From: Gimesia chilikensis
GTDB taxonomy: Bacteria > Planctomycetota > Planctomycetia > Planctomycetales > Planctomycetaceae
Reading direction: 5' to 3'
NCBI RefSeq assembly: GCF_007744075.1
Contig: NZ_CP036266.1
Span: 3,085,748-3,149,747, forward strand
Length of the DNA: 64,000 nucleotides
Positions 1 through 8,896 of the stretch are shown here, one piece after another. The notes under the pieces are model-generated. The model had not been told where the DNA came from and made no database searches. It was given only the letters and a program-made list of their open reading frames with translations. Position 1 is the first letter of the stretch, and each line of letters starts with the position of its first letter. Position numbers and translations under genes: made by a program.

Positions 1-312
1 AGATACAAGAATCTATTCAGCCGGTTGAGACGCAAACAGGAGTCGCATTCCTGATCAGAGGTGTAGTCTTCCACAGGATGAGATGGCACGTCAGAGTCAC
101 GCTCTTTTCGCCGATCAATTTAATCACTACAGCCTGATCAACTGATGGGTCTGTTCTGACCGTTCTCCGTATTTTCAGCATGATCCACTCAAGTGTGATA
201 CTGGAAGGAGGATCTTCCTGCGCAGTGCCGATCTGCTCAATTTCTGATTTTCTTTTAAAGAACTTCGCCCGATACGCATTACTACACTGCGTTTTTTCGA
301 GGCGAGGTTCTA
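1..312. other. Left-edge region without an assignable gene
   Basis: I cannot assign a gene here. On the + strand one frame is open from the edge to a stop at 52-54 and another to about 137, so either could be the last codons of a gene lying to the left, but neither is long enough to identify. A minus-strand open frame also crosses the region and runs into the LysM gene; its composition gives no family. The last 100 bases would hold the promoter and leader of the LysM gene that starts at 313. Confidence 0.3.
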
Positions 313-1692
313 ATGCATCAAGATAAAAAAGTCGGTTTAGCTTTAGCGTTACTGGTAATTGGTTTCGTTGGCGCATTTTGTCTGCGCCAGGAAAATAATA
401 CTACAGTTGAGATTCCAGAACTCAACGACCCCCACTATCTGGATGAGCAAATCGCCGATAAAGATCGAACGCCTTATCTGGGGGCCACGACTAAGGACCC
501 ACTGGAAACTCAACTGGGAAGTGAGCAGACTCTGACCGGCATTTCGGACTCACCTCGGGCCACCAAAGAAACCGGAGTTGCTGTTCCGACTATTTCTCAT
601 ACAAAACCAGGCGGGCAGGCTAAGTCCGGCAACGCCGAACGCTGGGGAGAAATGCCTGATTTTCTGAAGGAAATCGAACTTCCGGAAGAAGAAGTTTCGA
701 TTGAGAATCAGTTTACCAGTTCGGATCTTTCAGATGATCAATTTGAACCCAACCAGAATCAAACATTCGCACAACCGCAAGCTCCTGATTCAACGCAAGC
801 TTCAGATCCTCTCAAGAACGAAACACGTAAACCCGCACACAATAATGCCTGGGAGGTGAATCCGGCTCAGAGGAATCCAGAGCCAGCAAACAGTGGCGAG
901 AGACGTCCGCTGCAGTATCGAGTTCATACAGTGCGATCAGGCGAAACTCTGTCTGAAATTTCGATTCGCTACCTGGGGACGAGCCGGAAATATCGGGAAA
1001 TATTCAATATCAATCGCGATCAGCTTCGTAGTCCGAACGACATTCGTGAAGGGATGAAATTACGGATTCCCGTTTACCCGACTCCTGAAATGAAGCCACA
1101 GTCAGCAGGTCGGCAGACTAATACCGGGACTCCTGCTGTTTCAGGCAAGCGAACTGTGGGGCAGATGGTTTCTCAGCCCAAGCTCAAATCAGAGAATGGC
1201 TCGGTTCAGTTTGAAGGGCTGATCGAGTCACTGTCACAGTCAGCAGAAAAAGGGGCTCCTGATACGCAGGATGTTGGTAAAGCCGTTAAGCGACTCGAGA
1301 ATTCATTGAGTTCTCAACAGCTGGAAGACTCAGCGGGAATGAATTCAATTCCTGACAGTTACCGTAAATTCATTCCAGTCCCCCGCTCTCCTCTGACACC
1401 TGGGACCACAGATAAGGGAACACGTACCGGGCATTCACTCTCTCAGGTCCAGCCTGAAAATGTGGATGAAATTGTAGAAGATCTGTTTGAAAGTCTGCCG
1501 GATGCGTCTAAAAACAGTACTCAAGGGGAACAAGCGAAGACCTATGTAATTCAGAAGGGAGATACACTGGAGTCAATCGCTCTGCGGATTTATGGTAAAC
1601 GTTCCGCTGCGTTTCAGATCTACCAGAAAAACCGTGATCTTCTGAAGAATGCAAATTACATCATGCCGGGAATGAGGCTCCAGCTTCCGTAA
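313..1692 (+). CDS. LysM-domain envelope protein (two LysM modules)
   Basis: Predicted envelope protein of 459 residues carrying two LysM modules, a fold that binds N-acetylglucosamine-containing glycans such as peptidoglycan. After a short charged N-terminus, residues about 8-25 form one hydrophobic segment (GLALALLVIGFVGAFCL), an uncleaved anchor or a signal peptide. Residues 30-195 are an acidic linker rich in Pro, Gln, Asn and Ser. The first LysM lies at about 203-252 (begins HTVRSGETLSEIS) and the second is the extreme C-terminus, about 410-459 (begins YVIQKGDTLESIALRIYG); a second linker joins them. No catalytic domain is visible, so it probably tethers or scaffolds rather than cleaves. 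It ends 8 bases before the stop of the convergent metallo-hydrolase gene. The domain call is firm; the role is inferred. Confidence 0.85.
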   Translation: MHQDKKVGLALALLVIGFVGAFCLRQENNTTVEIPELNDPHYLDEQIADKDRTPYLGATTKDPLETQLGSEQTLTGISDSPRATKETGVAVPTISHTKPGGQAKSGNAERWGEMPDFLKEIELPEEEVSIENQFTSSDLSDDQFEPNQNQTFAQPQAPDSTQASDPLKNETRKPAHNNAWEVNPAQRNPEPANSGERRPLQYRVHTVRSGETLSEISIRYLGTSRKYREIFNINRDQLRSPNDIREGMKLRIPVYPTPEMKPQSAGRQTNTGTPAVSGKRTVGQMVSQPKLKSENGSVQFEGLIESLSQSAEKGAPDTQDVGKAVKRLENSLSSQQLEDSAGMNSIPDSYRKFIPVPRSPLTPGTTDKGTRTGHSLSQVQPENVDEIVEDLFESLPDASKNSTQGEQAKTYVIQKGDTLESIALRIYGKRSAAFQIYQKNRDLLKNANYIMPGMRLQLP

Positions 1693-1700
1693 CTGGAGAA

Positions 1701-2519
1701 TCACTTCGTCCCAGTTAAAGGTAATGATAAACCATCGAATGCCAGTTCGACATGCTCAGGCAGACTGGCGTTCGTTTCTTCATGCTCAAGCGAGTGCGAA
1801 ATATGCGTGAAGTAAGCACGTCTGGGTTTTACCCTCTCAACGACTTCCAGTCCCTGTTCCAGATTAAAATGTGTGGGGTGTGGTTTGATTCTTAAGGCAT
1901 CGATAATCAGGTACTCCAGACCTTCCAGGTACTGCCAGCTTTCTTCCGGAATATGACTAACATCGGTACAGAAAGCGATGTCGTTAATCCGGTATCCCAG
2001 GATTGGCAGTGTGCCATGCATCAGTCGGATAGGTTGAATTCTCAAGCCCAGCAGATCAAAAGGCTCCAGGGTAACACGTTGGAAATCCAGCCTTGGCCTC
2101 GACATGTGGTGAAGATTGTGGGTAGGTTCTTCAAAGGCATAGTTGAAAGAACGGCGAATCTGTTGTTCCACGATCTCTTCACAGTGGAGTGTAACCGATT
2201 TTTCCAGTCGATAGCCGCTGATTCTGACATCATCCAGACCGAATAGATGGTCGGCATGGCTATGAGTATAGAGTACCGCGTGAACCCAGGGGATATTTTC
2301 CCGTAGCATTTGCAGTCTTAGCTCAGGTGGTGTGTCTATTAAAAAGCCACCTTCAGGAGCGCCAATATATACGGAAGTGCGTCCTCTCTGGTTCTTCGGA
2401 TTGGGGGATGTGCAGACTTCACAATCACAGCCAAAGATGGGAATTCCCACGCTGGTTCCAGTTCCCATTGTGATGAATTCACCCGGTCTCTCGGAGAAGA
2501 TATTTGATTCCTGTTGCAT
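1701..2519 (-). CDS. PhnP-like metallo-beta-lactamase-fold hydrolase
   Basis: Metallo-beta-lactamase-fold hydrolase of 272 residues, most like the PhnP branch (phosphoribosyl cyclic phosphodiesterase and relatives). The dinuclear metal motif HSHADH is at about residue 87 inside THSHADHLFGLDDVR. Further expected ligands are the His in the LMHGTLP stretch, the Asp in FCTDVSHIPEES and the late His in YFTHISHSLEHE. The N-terminus has GTGTSVGIPIFGCDCEVC followed by a basic RGRTSVYI stretch; this Cys cluster is typical of PhnP-type enzymes, some of which bind an extra zinc. No phosphonate genes lie nearby, so the substrate may be another cyclic phosphodiester. The stop is 8 bases from the LysM gene stop. 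It follows the DUF1444 gene on the same strand by 29 bases, suggesting co-transcription. Confidence 0.85.
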   Translation of the reverse strand: MQQESNIFSERPGEFITMGTGTSVGIPIFGCDCEVCTSPNPKNQRGRTSVYIGAPEGGFLIDTPPELRLQMLRENIPWVHAVLYTHSHADHLFGLDDVRISGYRLEKSVTLHCEEIVEQQIRRSFNYAFEEPTHNLHHMSRPRLDFQRVTLEPFDLLGLRIQPIRLMHGTLPILGYRINDIAFCTDVSHIPEESWQYLEGLEYLIIDALRIKPHPTHFNLEQGLEVVERVKPRRAYFTHISHSLEHEETNASLPEHVELAFDGLSLPLTGTK

Positions 2520-2548
2520 TACTCTTTTATCACTTTAGAAATCCAGAA

Positions 2549-3901
2549 TCAGCCTACACCGCAATATTCGCTGACTCCATCCGCAGTGACAACCAGTAGC
2601 TGATCCGTAAGCGGGTGGTCCATTTTCAAATAATCACAGGCAATATTGTGCTGAATTTTTTCAATTATCTGTGACTCACTTAAGCTGAGCGCCAGCAGAA
2701 AGTCACGGTTGGGGACCCCGGCCAGAAATTCGCTTCCCAGAAACCGGCGTGCCTGCTGATAAAAGCCCCTACTCAGTACCTGCGATGCATTATAAGCATC
2801 AGGTTTACTTTGAATGATCATGTCTGGCCCGTCTTCCCGGGACATGCAGATCAACTCAATTTGGTGATACTCAAAATACCGGTCCAGGTTTGTCAGGGCC
2901 AACTCGTGAATTTCTTCGTAGTTGATTCCCCACTTTTCCAGCAGCTTCTCATGAATATACCAGTACGCGTTCGATTCGTCGACCACATACAGGATGGCCA
3001 GATTCGCAATCCAGTTCTCCCCGACAAAATTGGGGAAATGGTTCTGCCAGGAGTCTCGGGATAACAGGATCGGCATGATTCGATCCCGCACCTGTTCAAA
3101 TTCCGGTTCCGTTTGATCGGTTCCCCATTCATTGATCTGCAGAATCGTGGCGAGGGCTGTCGTGATATTTTTCTCGAATTCAGATCGGGAATTCAGATAG
3201 GCTCGATAAAAATTGCTCAGATTCAACTCTGCTTCACCAAATTTGAGCCGGAACCCAGGTAATAAATGTGAAGGAATCAGCGGGAACTTCGCTTCTGCCA
3301 GAGTCAGGACTTCCTGTGCGAATAGTTCTGGAGGATGTGCAGGATCGAGAGTAATCTGAATCGAGTGTAAGATTTGCTGAACGATTTTAAAATGTTCGTC
3401 TTTGATGCGCGGATCGTAAAAATAGGTGACGACCATCTGGATCGAGCGCTCCCGTATCAACCACAGGTTCCAGAACTGCCAGTTCTGGGGGAAACCGGGG
3501 ATCCACGACACCAGGTTTTGCCACCAGCTCCGTTTCTTTTGAATGATGGCTTCACCAGAATAGGCACTCGATTCATGTTCGATTGCTAATGGGGGGCGCT
3601 GCTGGATATTACGATGCCTGACGAACAGTTGATCGAAATCCATTTCCATGCCAGCAACTGTAGAGGTCTGCGGCAGGACTGATTTCCAGTGACAGCTGAT
3701 AGTAAGAGTGGACTCACCTTCCGGGGGGCTGAGTTGCAGAATCCCATCTTTCTCATCTTTGACCCAGTCACCGGGATAGGATAGTGAATACCAACACGCA
3801 GGTCCCGTGTAACGCGACCATTCTTGAAGTTCTAAGTCAGACAAGAAATCACCATCAGCACAAGAAATGATTCTGACTGGACCAGTCGAGGGATTATGCA
3901 A
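2549..3901 (-). CDS. DUF1444 (YtpQ-like) family protein
   Basis: Cytoplasmic protein of 450 residues with no signal peptide. Its C-terminal 250 residues match the DUF1444/YtpQ pattern as I know it: a motif around NLAILYVVDESNAYWYI, and near the C-terminus a GVPNRDFLLAL stretch followed by a predicted helix. The N-terminal 170 residues (a WYSLSYPGDWVKDEKDGILQLSPPEGESTL region) resemble a PsbP/Mog1-like sandwich domain that often precedes unrelated domains in this phylum. The biochemical role of YtpQ proteins is not established and I do not assign one. It is followed 29 bases later by the PhnP-like gene on the same strand. Upstream lies the long gap with the candidate structured RNA, on the opposite strand. 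Confidence 0.7.
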   Translation of the reverse strand: MHNPSTGPVRIISCADGDFLSDLELQEWSRYTGPACWYSLSYPGDWVKDEKDGILQLSPPEGESTLTISCHWKSVLPQTSTVAGMEMDFDQLFVRHRNIQQRPPLAIEHESSAYSGEAIIQKKRSWWQNLVSWIPGFPQNWQFWNLWLIRERSIQMVVTYFYDPRIKDEHFKIVQQILHSIQITLDPAHPPELFAQEVLTLAEAKFPLIPSHLLPGFRLKFGEAELNLSNFYRAYLNSRSEFEKNITTALATILQINEWGTDQTEPEFEQVRDRIMPILLSRDSWQNHFPNFVGENWIANLAILYVVDESNAYWYIHEKLLEKWGINYEEIHELALTNLDRYFEYHQIELICMSREDGPDMIIQSKPDAYNASQVLSRGFYQQARRFLGSEFLAGVPNRDFLLALSLSESQIIEKIQHNIACDYLKMDHPLTDQLLVVTADGVSEYCGVG

Positions 3902-4103
3902 TCATCGATCCTCAGCAAGTCCCTGATTCTTTTATTTAACCTTCATAGTAGACGATTGCCCGGAATAACTCTATCTGAATCTTTGGCAGCACATTTGATA
4001 ACCATCTGCTGTGTATCTAAGCAGCAAAATGCCTTCGAGGAGGGCAGATTTGGAGCTTGGAGGGTGGTTGTAAAAAAAAGAAATAATATTTTTATATTGT
4101 AAG

Positions 4104-4319
4104 TCGCGTTGAAGTATGGACTTATGGAAATGCGATCGAGAGGGGGTTGTCGCTGGTACGGTGTTTGCTTTGTTACCAGCTACAGAGTGAGGAAACGAGC
4201 AACTTCCTCACTCTGACTTGAACTTCACCAAAGGATACGCTGCTGGGGAGTATAGCCGAACTTTCCCTCGTCGGGACTGTTTGGGCGAGCGCCTATACAC
4301 TCAGCGGCGTCCTTTTTTT
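4104..4319 (+). ncRNA. Candidate structured noncoding RNA with terminator
   Basis: About 215 bases in a gene-free gap can be drawn as four successive hairpins on the + strand. P1 pairs TCGCGT (4104-4109) with ATGCGA (4130-4135) and has an inner AAGT/ACTT stem. P2 is a perfect 7-bp stem, GCTGGTA (4152-4158) with TACCAGC (4174-4180). P3 is a perfect 10-bp stem, GAGTGAGGAA (4185-4194) with TTCCTCACTC (4204-4213). P4 is long: GGA..CGCTGCTG (4233-4245) with CAGCGGCGTCC (4302-4312), continuing through GTATAG (4250-4255) and CTATAC (4293-4298). It is followed at once by seven T residues (4313-4319), so P4 is also an intrinsic terminator. An AT-rich stretch with TATATT at 4093-4098 could be a -10 element. 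Neighbouring genes are on the minus strand, so this is not a 5' leader. I do not recognise tmRNA, SRP, RNase P or a riboswitch core in it. Confidence 0.55.
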
Positions 4320-4461
4320 ATCAGTACGCAAAATGTGCTGATAAGTTCAATATCATAGAACGGTGGAACCGCAATTTCCACCCTTTTCTTTGCAGAATTT
4401 CTCTATCTGCACGGGTACTAGACGAAGTTCAGTACCATCTGGCATCCCCAAAACACGCATT

Positions 4462-6534
4462 CTACTTTGTGTCCGATTTTATTTTCTTCTGCGGTGCTGC
4501 TACCGGTTTCATAATCAGCAATGCCAGCGGGGGCAAATTCAACGTGATGCTGTCGTTCTTACCATGACTGCTGATTTTCTCGCTGTAGACCCCACCTGCA
4601 TTTCCGATATTGGAGCCACCGTAAATCTTGGCATCACTATTAATGATTTCATGGTAGTAACCCGCTTTGGGGACCCCAATTCGATAGCCTTCCCTTGGCA
4701 CAGGTGTGAAGTTAGCAATCACAATGACGTGCTCCTCATCATCTGTCGAATTTCGCTGGAATGCAAATACGCTGTTTTTCGAGTCATCACACTGGAGCCA
4801 GGAGAATCCTTCCTGAGAAAAATCAGTCTCATATAAAGATTTTTCGGTGCGGTATAAGTAGTTCAGGTCACCGATCAGGCGACGAATTCCATCGTGTTTT
4901 TCGTGACCGATCAGTTTCCAGTCAAGTTCGTTATCATGATTCCATTCGGTCCACTGTGCCAGTTCTCCCCCCATAAAGAGCAGTTTTTTGCCTGGCATTG
5001 TATATTGATATCCGTACAACAGTCTTAGATTTGCGAATTGTTGCCACAGATCGCCAGGCATCTGGGATAGCAGGGAACGTTTACCGTGTACGACTTCATC
5101 GTGAGATAAAGGCAGTACAAAGTTTTCTGTAAAGGCATAGATCATGCGAAAAGAAAGTTCGCCTTGGTGATGTGATCGATATATCGGATCGAAATGCATG
5201 TAACGCAAGGTGTCGTTCATCCAGCCCATATCCCATTTCATGCTGAAGCCCAGTCCTCCGTTATAAACCGGGTGTGATACACCTCCCCAGGAGGTAGATT
5301 CTTCAGCAATCGTGAGAATTCCCGGATAGGCTCCGTGCAGGCTGATGTTTGCATCCTTCAGGAACTGAATTGCTTCCAGATTTTCACGGCCTCCGCTGGG
5401 GTTGGGAACCCACTCCCCTTCCTCTCGTGAATAGTCCAGATACAGCATTGAGGCAACGGCATCTACGCGGAGACCGTCAAAGTGATACTTATCAATCCAG
5501 AAATGGGCACTCGACAATAGAAAATCGCGAACCTCATTCCGCCCATAATTAAAGATGTAGGTCCCCCAGTCGGGGTGGAACCCTTTGCGAGGGTCTGCGT
5601 GTTCGTATAGGCAGGTGCCGTCGAAACGGCCGAGGGAGTGACCATCTGTGGGAAAATGGCCGGGAACCCAGTCGAAAAGTACACCGACTCCCGCCTGATG
5701 GCAGTAATCGACGAAATACATCAGATCATGCGGGGTGCCGAACCGGCTGGTTGGTGCGAAATAACCCGTCGTCTGGTAGCCCCAGGATCCATCGAACGGG
5801 TGCTCTGTGACAGGCATCAGCTGAATGTGGGTGTAGCCCATCTGATGCACATAATCGACCAGTTCCTTGGCCAGTTCCCGATAAGAAAAGAACTGTCGCC
5901 CGTCTTTGGGGCGTTTCCAGGAACCCAAATGGACTTCATAAATTGAAACAGGTTCATTATGCCAGTTGGTCTCCTGGCGTTTTCGTAACCACTGCTGGTC
6001 CTGCCAGGGGAAGTTTTCAATATCATAAACGATCGAAGCGGTCTTCGGGCGCAGTTCGGAGTAAAAAGCGTAGGGATCGCTCTTTTCGAAGAACTCACCG
6101 TTCTGGCCTCGCAGACTGAATTTATAAGCGTCTCCCTGGCCTACCTCGGGGAGAAACCCCGACCAGACTCCAGCATCACTGGAATGAAGGTAATTTTCTC
6201 CATGTTTCCAGTGGTTGCGATCACAGATCACACAGACTTCCTGTGCATTTGGTGCCCAGACAGCGAAGCGTGTGCCTTTAATTCCATTAACTTCGTCGGG
6301 GTGAGCTCCCATTGATTGGTACATGGTGCAATGCATTCCTGTCTTTAGTGCGTGAAGTTCGGCGGAGGTAAATAATGGTCGACGAGTCTGAATCTTATTG
6401 TGCAGGCTTTGGGGCCGCCACGGAACATTGGGGCGGTTTTGGTTTGTTTCAGGATGAAAAGATTGGCTCATTTTGATCTGTTTTAAGGGTCTGTATTCAG
6501 TATCTGATGGTACAGTCGGCCTCTGCGCCATCAT
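4462..6534 (-). CDS. glgB: 1,4-alpha-glucan branching enzyme GlgB
   Basis: GH13 glycogen branching enzyme of up to 690 residues, which moves alpha-1,4 chain segments to alpha-1,6 positions in glycogen synthesis. After an N-terminal extension comes a CBM48-like domain (about 70-170, [17 protein letters not shown]). The (beta/alpha)8 catalytic domain carries the family motifs: [12 protein letters not shown] with the nucleophile Asp near residue 358, TIAEEST with the acid/base Glu near 411, and [14 protein letters not shown] with the third carboxylate. An all-beta C-terminal domain follows (about 590-680). No strong Shine-Dalgarno marks the start; Met22 (6471) is an alternative and would remove a poorly conserved extension. 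No other glycogen genes are in the window. The gene ends beside the candidate RNA on the opposite strand. Confidence 0.95.
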   Translation of the reverse strand: MMAQRPTVPSDTEYRPLKQIKMSQSFHPETNQNRPNVPWRPQSLHNKIQTRRPLFTSAELHALKTGMHCTMYQSMGAHPDEVNGIKGTRFAVWAPNAQEVCVICDRNHWKHGENYLHSSDAGVWSGFLPEVGQGDAYKFSLRGQNGEFFEKSDPYAFYSELRPKTASIVYDIENFPWQDQQWLRKRQETNWHNEPVSIYEVHLGSWKRPKDGRQFFSYRELAKELVDYVHQMGYTHIQLMPVTEHPFDGSWGYQTTGYFAPTSRFGTPHDLMYFVDYCHQAGVGVLFDWVPGHFPTDGHSLGRFDGTCLYEHADPRKGFHPDWGTYIFNYGRNEVRDFLLSSAHFWIDKYHFDGLRVDAVASMLYLDYSREEGEWVPNPSGGRENLEAIQFLKDANISLHGAYPGILTIAEESTSWGGVSHPVYNGGLGFSMKWDMGWMNDTLRYMHFDPIYRSHHQGELSFRMIYAFTENFVLPLSHDEVVHGKRSLLSQMPGDLWQQFANLRLLYGYQYTMPGKKLLFMGGELAQWTEWNHDNELDWKLIGHEKHDGIRRLIGDLNYLYRTEKSLYETDFSQEGFSWLQCDDSKNSVFAFQRNSTDDEEHVIVIANFTPVPREGYRIGVPKAGYYHEIINSDAKIYGGSNIGNAGGVYSEKISSHGKNDSITLNLPPLALLIMKPVAAPQKKIKSDTK

Positions 6535-6865
6535 AATCGGTAAGTCCAGTATAACAAGATTTCGGTTAGATTGTTACTGATCCTTGATGGGGTTTTACCG
6601 CGTTCTTTCTGCATCTCCGGGAACAGTATTAGGCCATCTGTTAAAATGAACCAATCATGAGGGTTTTGGTGATTGGGCAATTCGCGGCGATCAAGGCAGA
6701 TAATATATTCAAGCGGGCTGCAACATGTTCTAAATTTCAAAAACCGGCAAGCTTTACTCAAGTGGACCATCGGCAGGTGATCTATAATTACATGTCATCT
6801 TTTTGATAGATCCATCTGTCATTTGAGGCAGTCTGAATTCATGTCAGACCGACTCTGTCAAAGGT
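6535..6865. other. Divergent intergenic region between glgB and a metallopeptidase-like gene
   Basis: This 331-base gap separates two divergent genes and should hold both promoters. A minus-strand frame at 6531-6770 overlaps the glgB start codon, but its translation has no recognisable composition or motif, so I do not call it. No hairpin or repeat stood out. Confidence 0.4.
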
Positions 6866-7843
6866 TTGCTTTTGTCTATTCATCGCACTACTCTGCTGAT
6901 CGCCGGGCCACTTGGTCTGATCGCCGGATTTTACCTCCTGGTATTTTCTGGTACAGAGGAGAACCGCGCACTAGCTAATGTCGTTCGCCTCAGCCCACCA
7001 GAATCCTGGCAAGCACTTCCAGATAGACCTTCTGAATCAGTACCCTTGCAGCTTCAGACGGCTTGCGAGTTACAGGCGCAGGCAATTCAGAAACGCATTT
7101 CCCTGCCGACCAATCGTCTAATCATCGCACCTTATGTTCTGATTGGTGATTATGAGGTCAGCACTCTTGATGCACTTTACCGCAAAGCGATCCAGCCCAC
7201 AGAGTACGCACTGAATGTCTCATATTTTGACACGAAACCAGATCAACCTGTCACAATTGTCGCTCTTTCCAGCCAAGAACGGTATCAGCAGGTCGCTCGC
7301 GATCTGGATCAGCGACAGACCGGATCTTATTATGGTTACTTCATGGCTGATGAGTTGCGAATTGTCCTGAACCTGACCACAGGAAGCGGCACTTTGGGAC
7401 ATGAATTGACCCACGCACTGGCCGAGGTCGATTATCCTGGCATGCCGGAATGGTTTGACGAAGGTCTCGCTTCCCTACATGAGCAGTGTGAGTTTTCCGA
7501 CCAGGGTAATCGACTTTTGGGGACGACTAACTGGAGGGTTCAGATCCTGTTATCCGCCCTGGAGCGAAATCAGCTTCCACCTCTCAATGATCTTGTGGTC
7601 CAGGCCAGAATTCGAACGGATCGGGAAGCTCTGACATATGCTTACGCTCGTTGTTTCTGTCTGTATCTGCAACAAAAGAATCTCCTCTCCCCATTCTATC
7701 GCAAACTCAGAACGAATCAGGCTTCTGACCCCACAGGCCGACTGACTTTGTGCCAGATTCTGAACGTGGATGATCTCTCTGCAGTTGATGCAGAATTTCG
7801 TGAGTGGCTGGGATCCTGTCGCCGAAATACAGGTTCTCTCTAA
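6866..7843 (+). CDS. Gluzincin-type (HExxH) secreted or membrane-anchored metallopeptidase-like protein
   Basis: Protein of about 325 residues with an N-terminal hydrophobic segment (LLIAGPLGLIAGFYLLVF), a signal or anchor that places it outside the cytoplasm. A zinc-peptidase motif HELTHAL occurs near residue 178, followed by PEWFDEGLASLHE, which supplies the downstream Glu of the gluzincin arrangement (HExxH then an E in a D/N-E-G-x-A context). This matches the peptidase-MA/DUF1570-like pattern common in planctomycetes. The start is uncertain: the first in-frame codon is TTG at 6866, but AAGG at 6861-6864 is better spaced for the TTG at 6872; there is no in-frame ATG. Substrate unknown. It precedes the haem genes on the same strand by 96 bases but has no obvious link to them. 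A second HExxH protein of the same general type lies at 33515-34507. Confidence 0.7.
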   Translation: MLLSIHRTTLLIAGPLGLIAGFYLLVFSGTEENRALANVVRLSPPESWQALPDRPSESVPLQLQTACELQAQAIQKRISLPTNRLIIAPYVLIGDYEVSTLDALYRKAIQPTEYALNVSYFDTKPDQPVTIVALSSQERYQQVARDLDQRQTGSYYGYFMADELRIVLNLTTGSGTLGHELTHALAEVDYPGMPEWFDEGLASLHEQCEFSDQGNRLLGTTNWRVQILLSALERNQLPPLNDLVVQARIRTDREALTYAYARCFCLYLQQKNLLSPFYRKLRTNQASDPTGRLTLCQILNVDDLSAVDAEFREWLGSCRRNTGSL

Positions 7844-7939
7844 GAAACTGCAAATCGGTCATTCAATGTCTCTGCTGCGCGCTCTATAATAACTGCACAG
7901 CCACCCTCTTTTGTTTACGTTTACAGTGAAACTCGCTCT

Positions 7940-8770
7940 ATGAATGCTACCGGTTTACGCGTCTGTAGTTTTGAAAGTCGAAAACAGGACGCCATGCAGG
8001 CTCTGATCGAACGCAATCAGGGGATTCCTACTCTGGTGCACTCCATGGATGAAATCCCATTGGAAGACAATGCGCAGGTTAAAGCGTTTTGCGAACGGTT
8101 GTTTCGTGGTGAAATCGATGTGATTGTCTTTCTGACCGGAGTCGGAGCTACAGCTCTGCTTCAGGCTGCAGAGGCATATTATCTCCGGGAACAGGTTCTC
8201 GACGCTTTGCGAAAAACAATAGTTACGGTACGCGGACCTAAGCCAACTGTTGTACTTCGCAACTGGGAAGTTCCCATTCATTATTCCGCCCCGGAACCCA
8301 ATACCTGGCACGAAATTATTTCGATCTGGGATGAAAAAGAATTCTCCGTTACCGGTAAGCACATTGTCGTTCAGGAATACGGAAAGCCGGTTCAGGAATT
8401 TTATGACGAACTCCGAAACCGGGGAGCCCAGGTGACGCCGGTGACTGTATATCGCTGGGCGCTTCCTGAAGATACTTCCGGGCTGCGAAATGCAGTTCAT
8501 GCGACGATCAGAGGAGAATTTGACATCCTGATGTTCACGAGTGCACAGCAGGTGTCTCATGTTCTGCAGATCGCTGAAGAGGAACAGGTCCGTGATAAAT
8601 GGATCGCTGCAGCAGCCAGGGCGATGATCGCTTCAGTCGGTCCCGCCTGCTCCGAGGCCCTGAATCAGGAAGGGCTCCCTATCGACTTCGAATCGAGCCC
8701 ACCTAAAATGGGGCCGCTGGTTAAAGGGGCCTTAGAGGCCGCTCCTGAAATCCTGGCCCGGAAAAAATGA
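7940..8770 (+). CDS. hemD: Uroporphyrinogen-III synthase HemD
   Basis: Uroporphyrinogen-III synthase of 276 residues, the enzyme that cyclises hydroxymethylbilane with inversion of ring D. The sequence is generally divergent in this family, but the two-lobed layout is visible: an N-terminal lobe with DVIVFLTGVGATALLQAAE and VTVRGPKPTVVLRNWEVP, and a C-terminal lobe with FDILMFTSAQQVSHVLQIAEE and MIASVGPACSEALNQEGLP. The VRGPK segment and the SVGPACSEAL segment are characteristic. It is followed by hemE (126 bases) and hemY on the same strand, giving three late haem steps in order, which strongly supports the call. The ATG at 7940 begins about ten residues before a plausible first beta strand. 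Confidence 0.9.
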   Translation: MNATGLRVCSFESRKQDAMQALIERNQGIPTLVHSMDEIPLEDNAQVKAFCERLFRGEIDVIVFLTGVGATALLQAAEAYYLREQVLDALRKTIVTVRGPKPTVVLRNWEVPIHYSAPEPNTWHEIISIWDEKEFSVTGKHIVVQEYGKPVQEFYDELRNRGAQVTPVTVYRWALPEDTSGLRNAVHATIRGEFDILMFTSAQQVSHVLQIAEEEQVRDKWIAAAARAMIASVGPACSEALNQEGLPIDFESSPPKMGPLVKGALEAAPEILARKK

Positions 8771-8832
8771 CTTATCCAGTCTCCTGACCTGATTCCGGAA
8801 TCGATGCTGTCCTGAATTTCAGAAGACCGACC

Positions 8833-8868
8833 TACCTGATAGAATATTCCCACCTGATAGATATTCTC
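8833..8868 (+). repeat. Imperfect 18-bp tandem repeat upstream of hemE
   Basis: Two adjacent near-copies, TACCTGATAGAATATTCC (8833-8850) and CACCTGATAGATATTCTC (8851-8868), differ by a one-base shift and an end base. They end 28 bases before the hemE start codon, so they lie in the promoter or leader. They could be a regulator site read in tandem or a chance duplication; no binding protein is evident. Confidence 0.5.
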
Positions 8869-8896
8869 AATACGTTACGTACCGGAAAGAAATAGA

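Noticed and set aside
17..376. 119-codon minus-strand frame at the left edge
   Set aside because: It runs into the start of the LysM gene and shows no leader, motif or start context.
4104..4319. Identification of the structured element as 6S, tmRNA or RNase P RNA
   Set aside because: None of their conserved cores was seen; separate hairpins rather than one long duplex argue against 6S. Left as an unnamed candidate.
4363..4836. 157-codon + strand open frame at the glgB 3' end
   Set aside because: It covers the C-terminal domain of glgB in antisense; no start signal and no recognisable domain.
6531..6770. 79-codon minus-strand frame overlapping the glgB start (ATGA)
   Set aside because: The overlap looked like translational coupling, but the translation has no domain or leader and no clear ribosome site; it is left uncalled.
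7955..8560. 201-codon minus-strand open frame across hemD
   Set aside because: hemD is supported by position and motifs; this frame is antisense and featureless.
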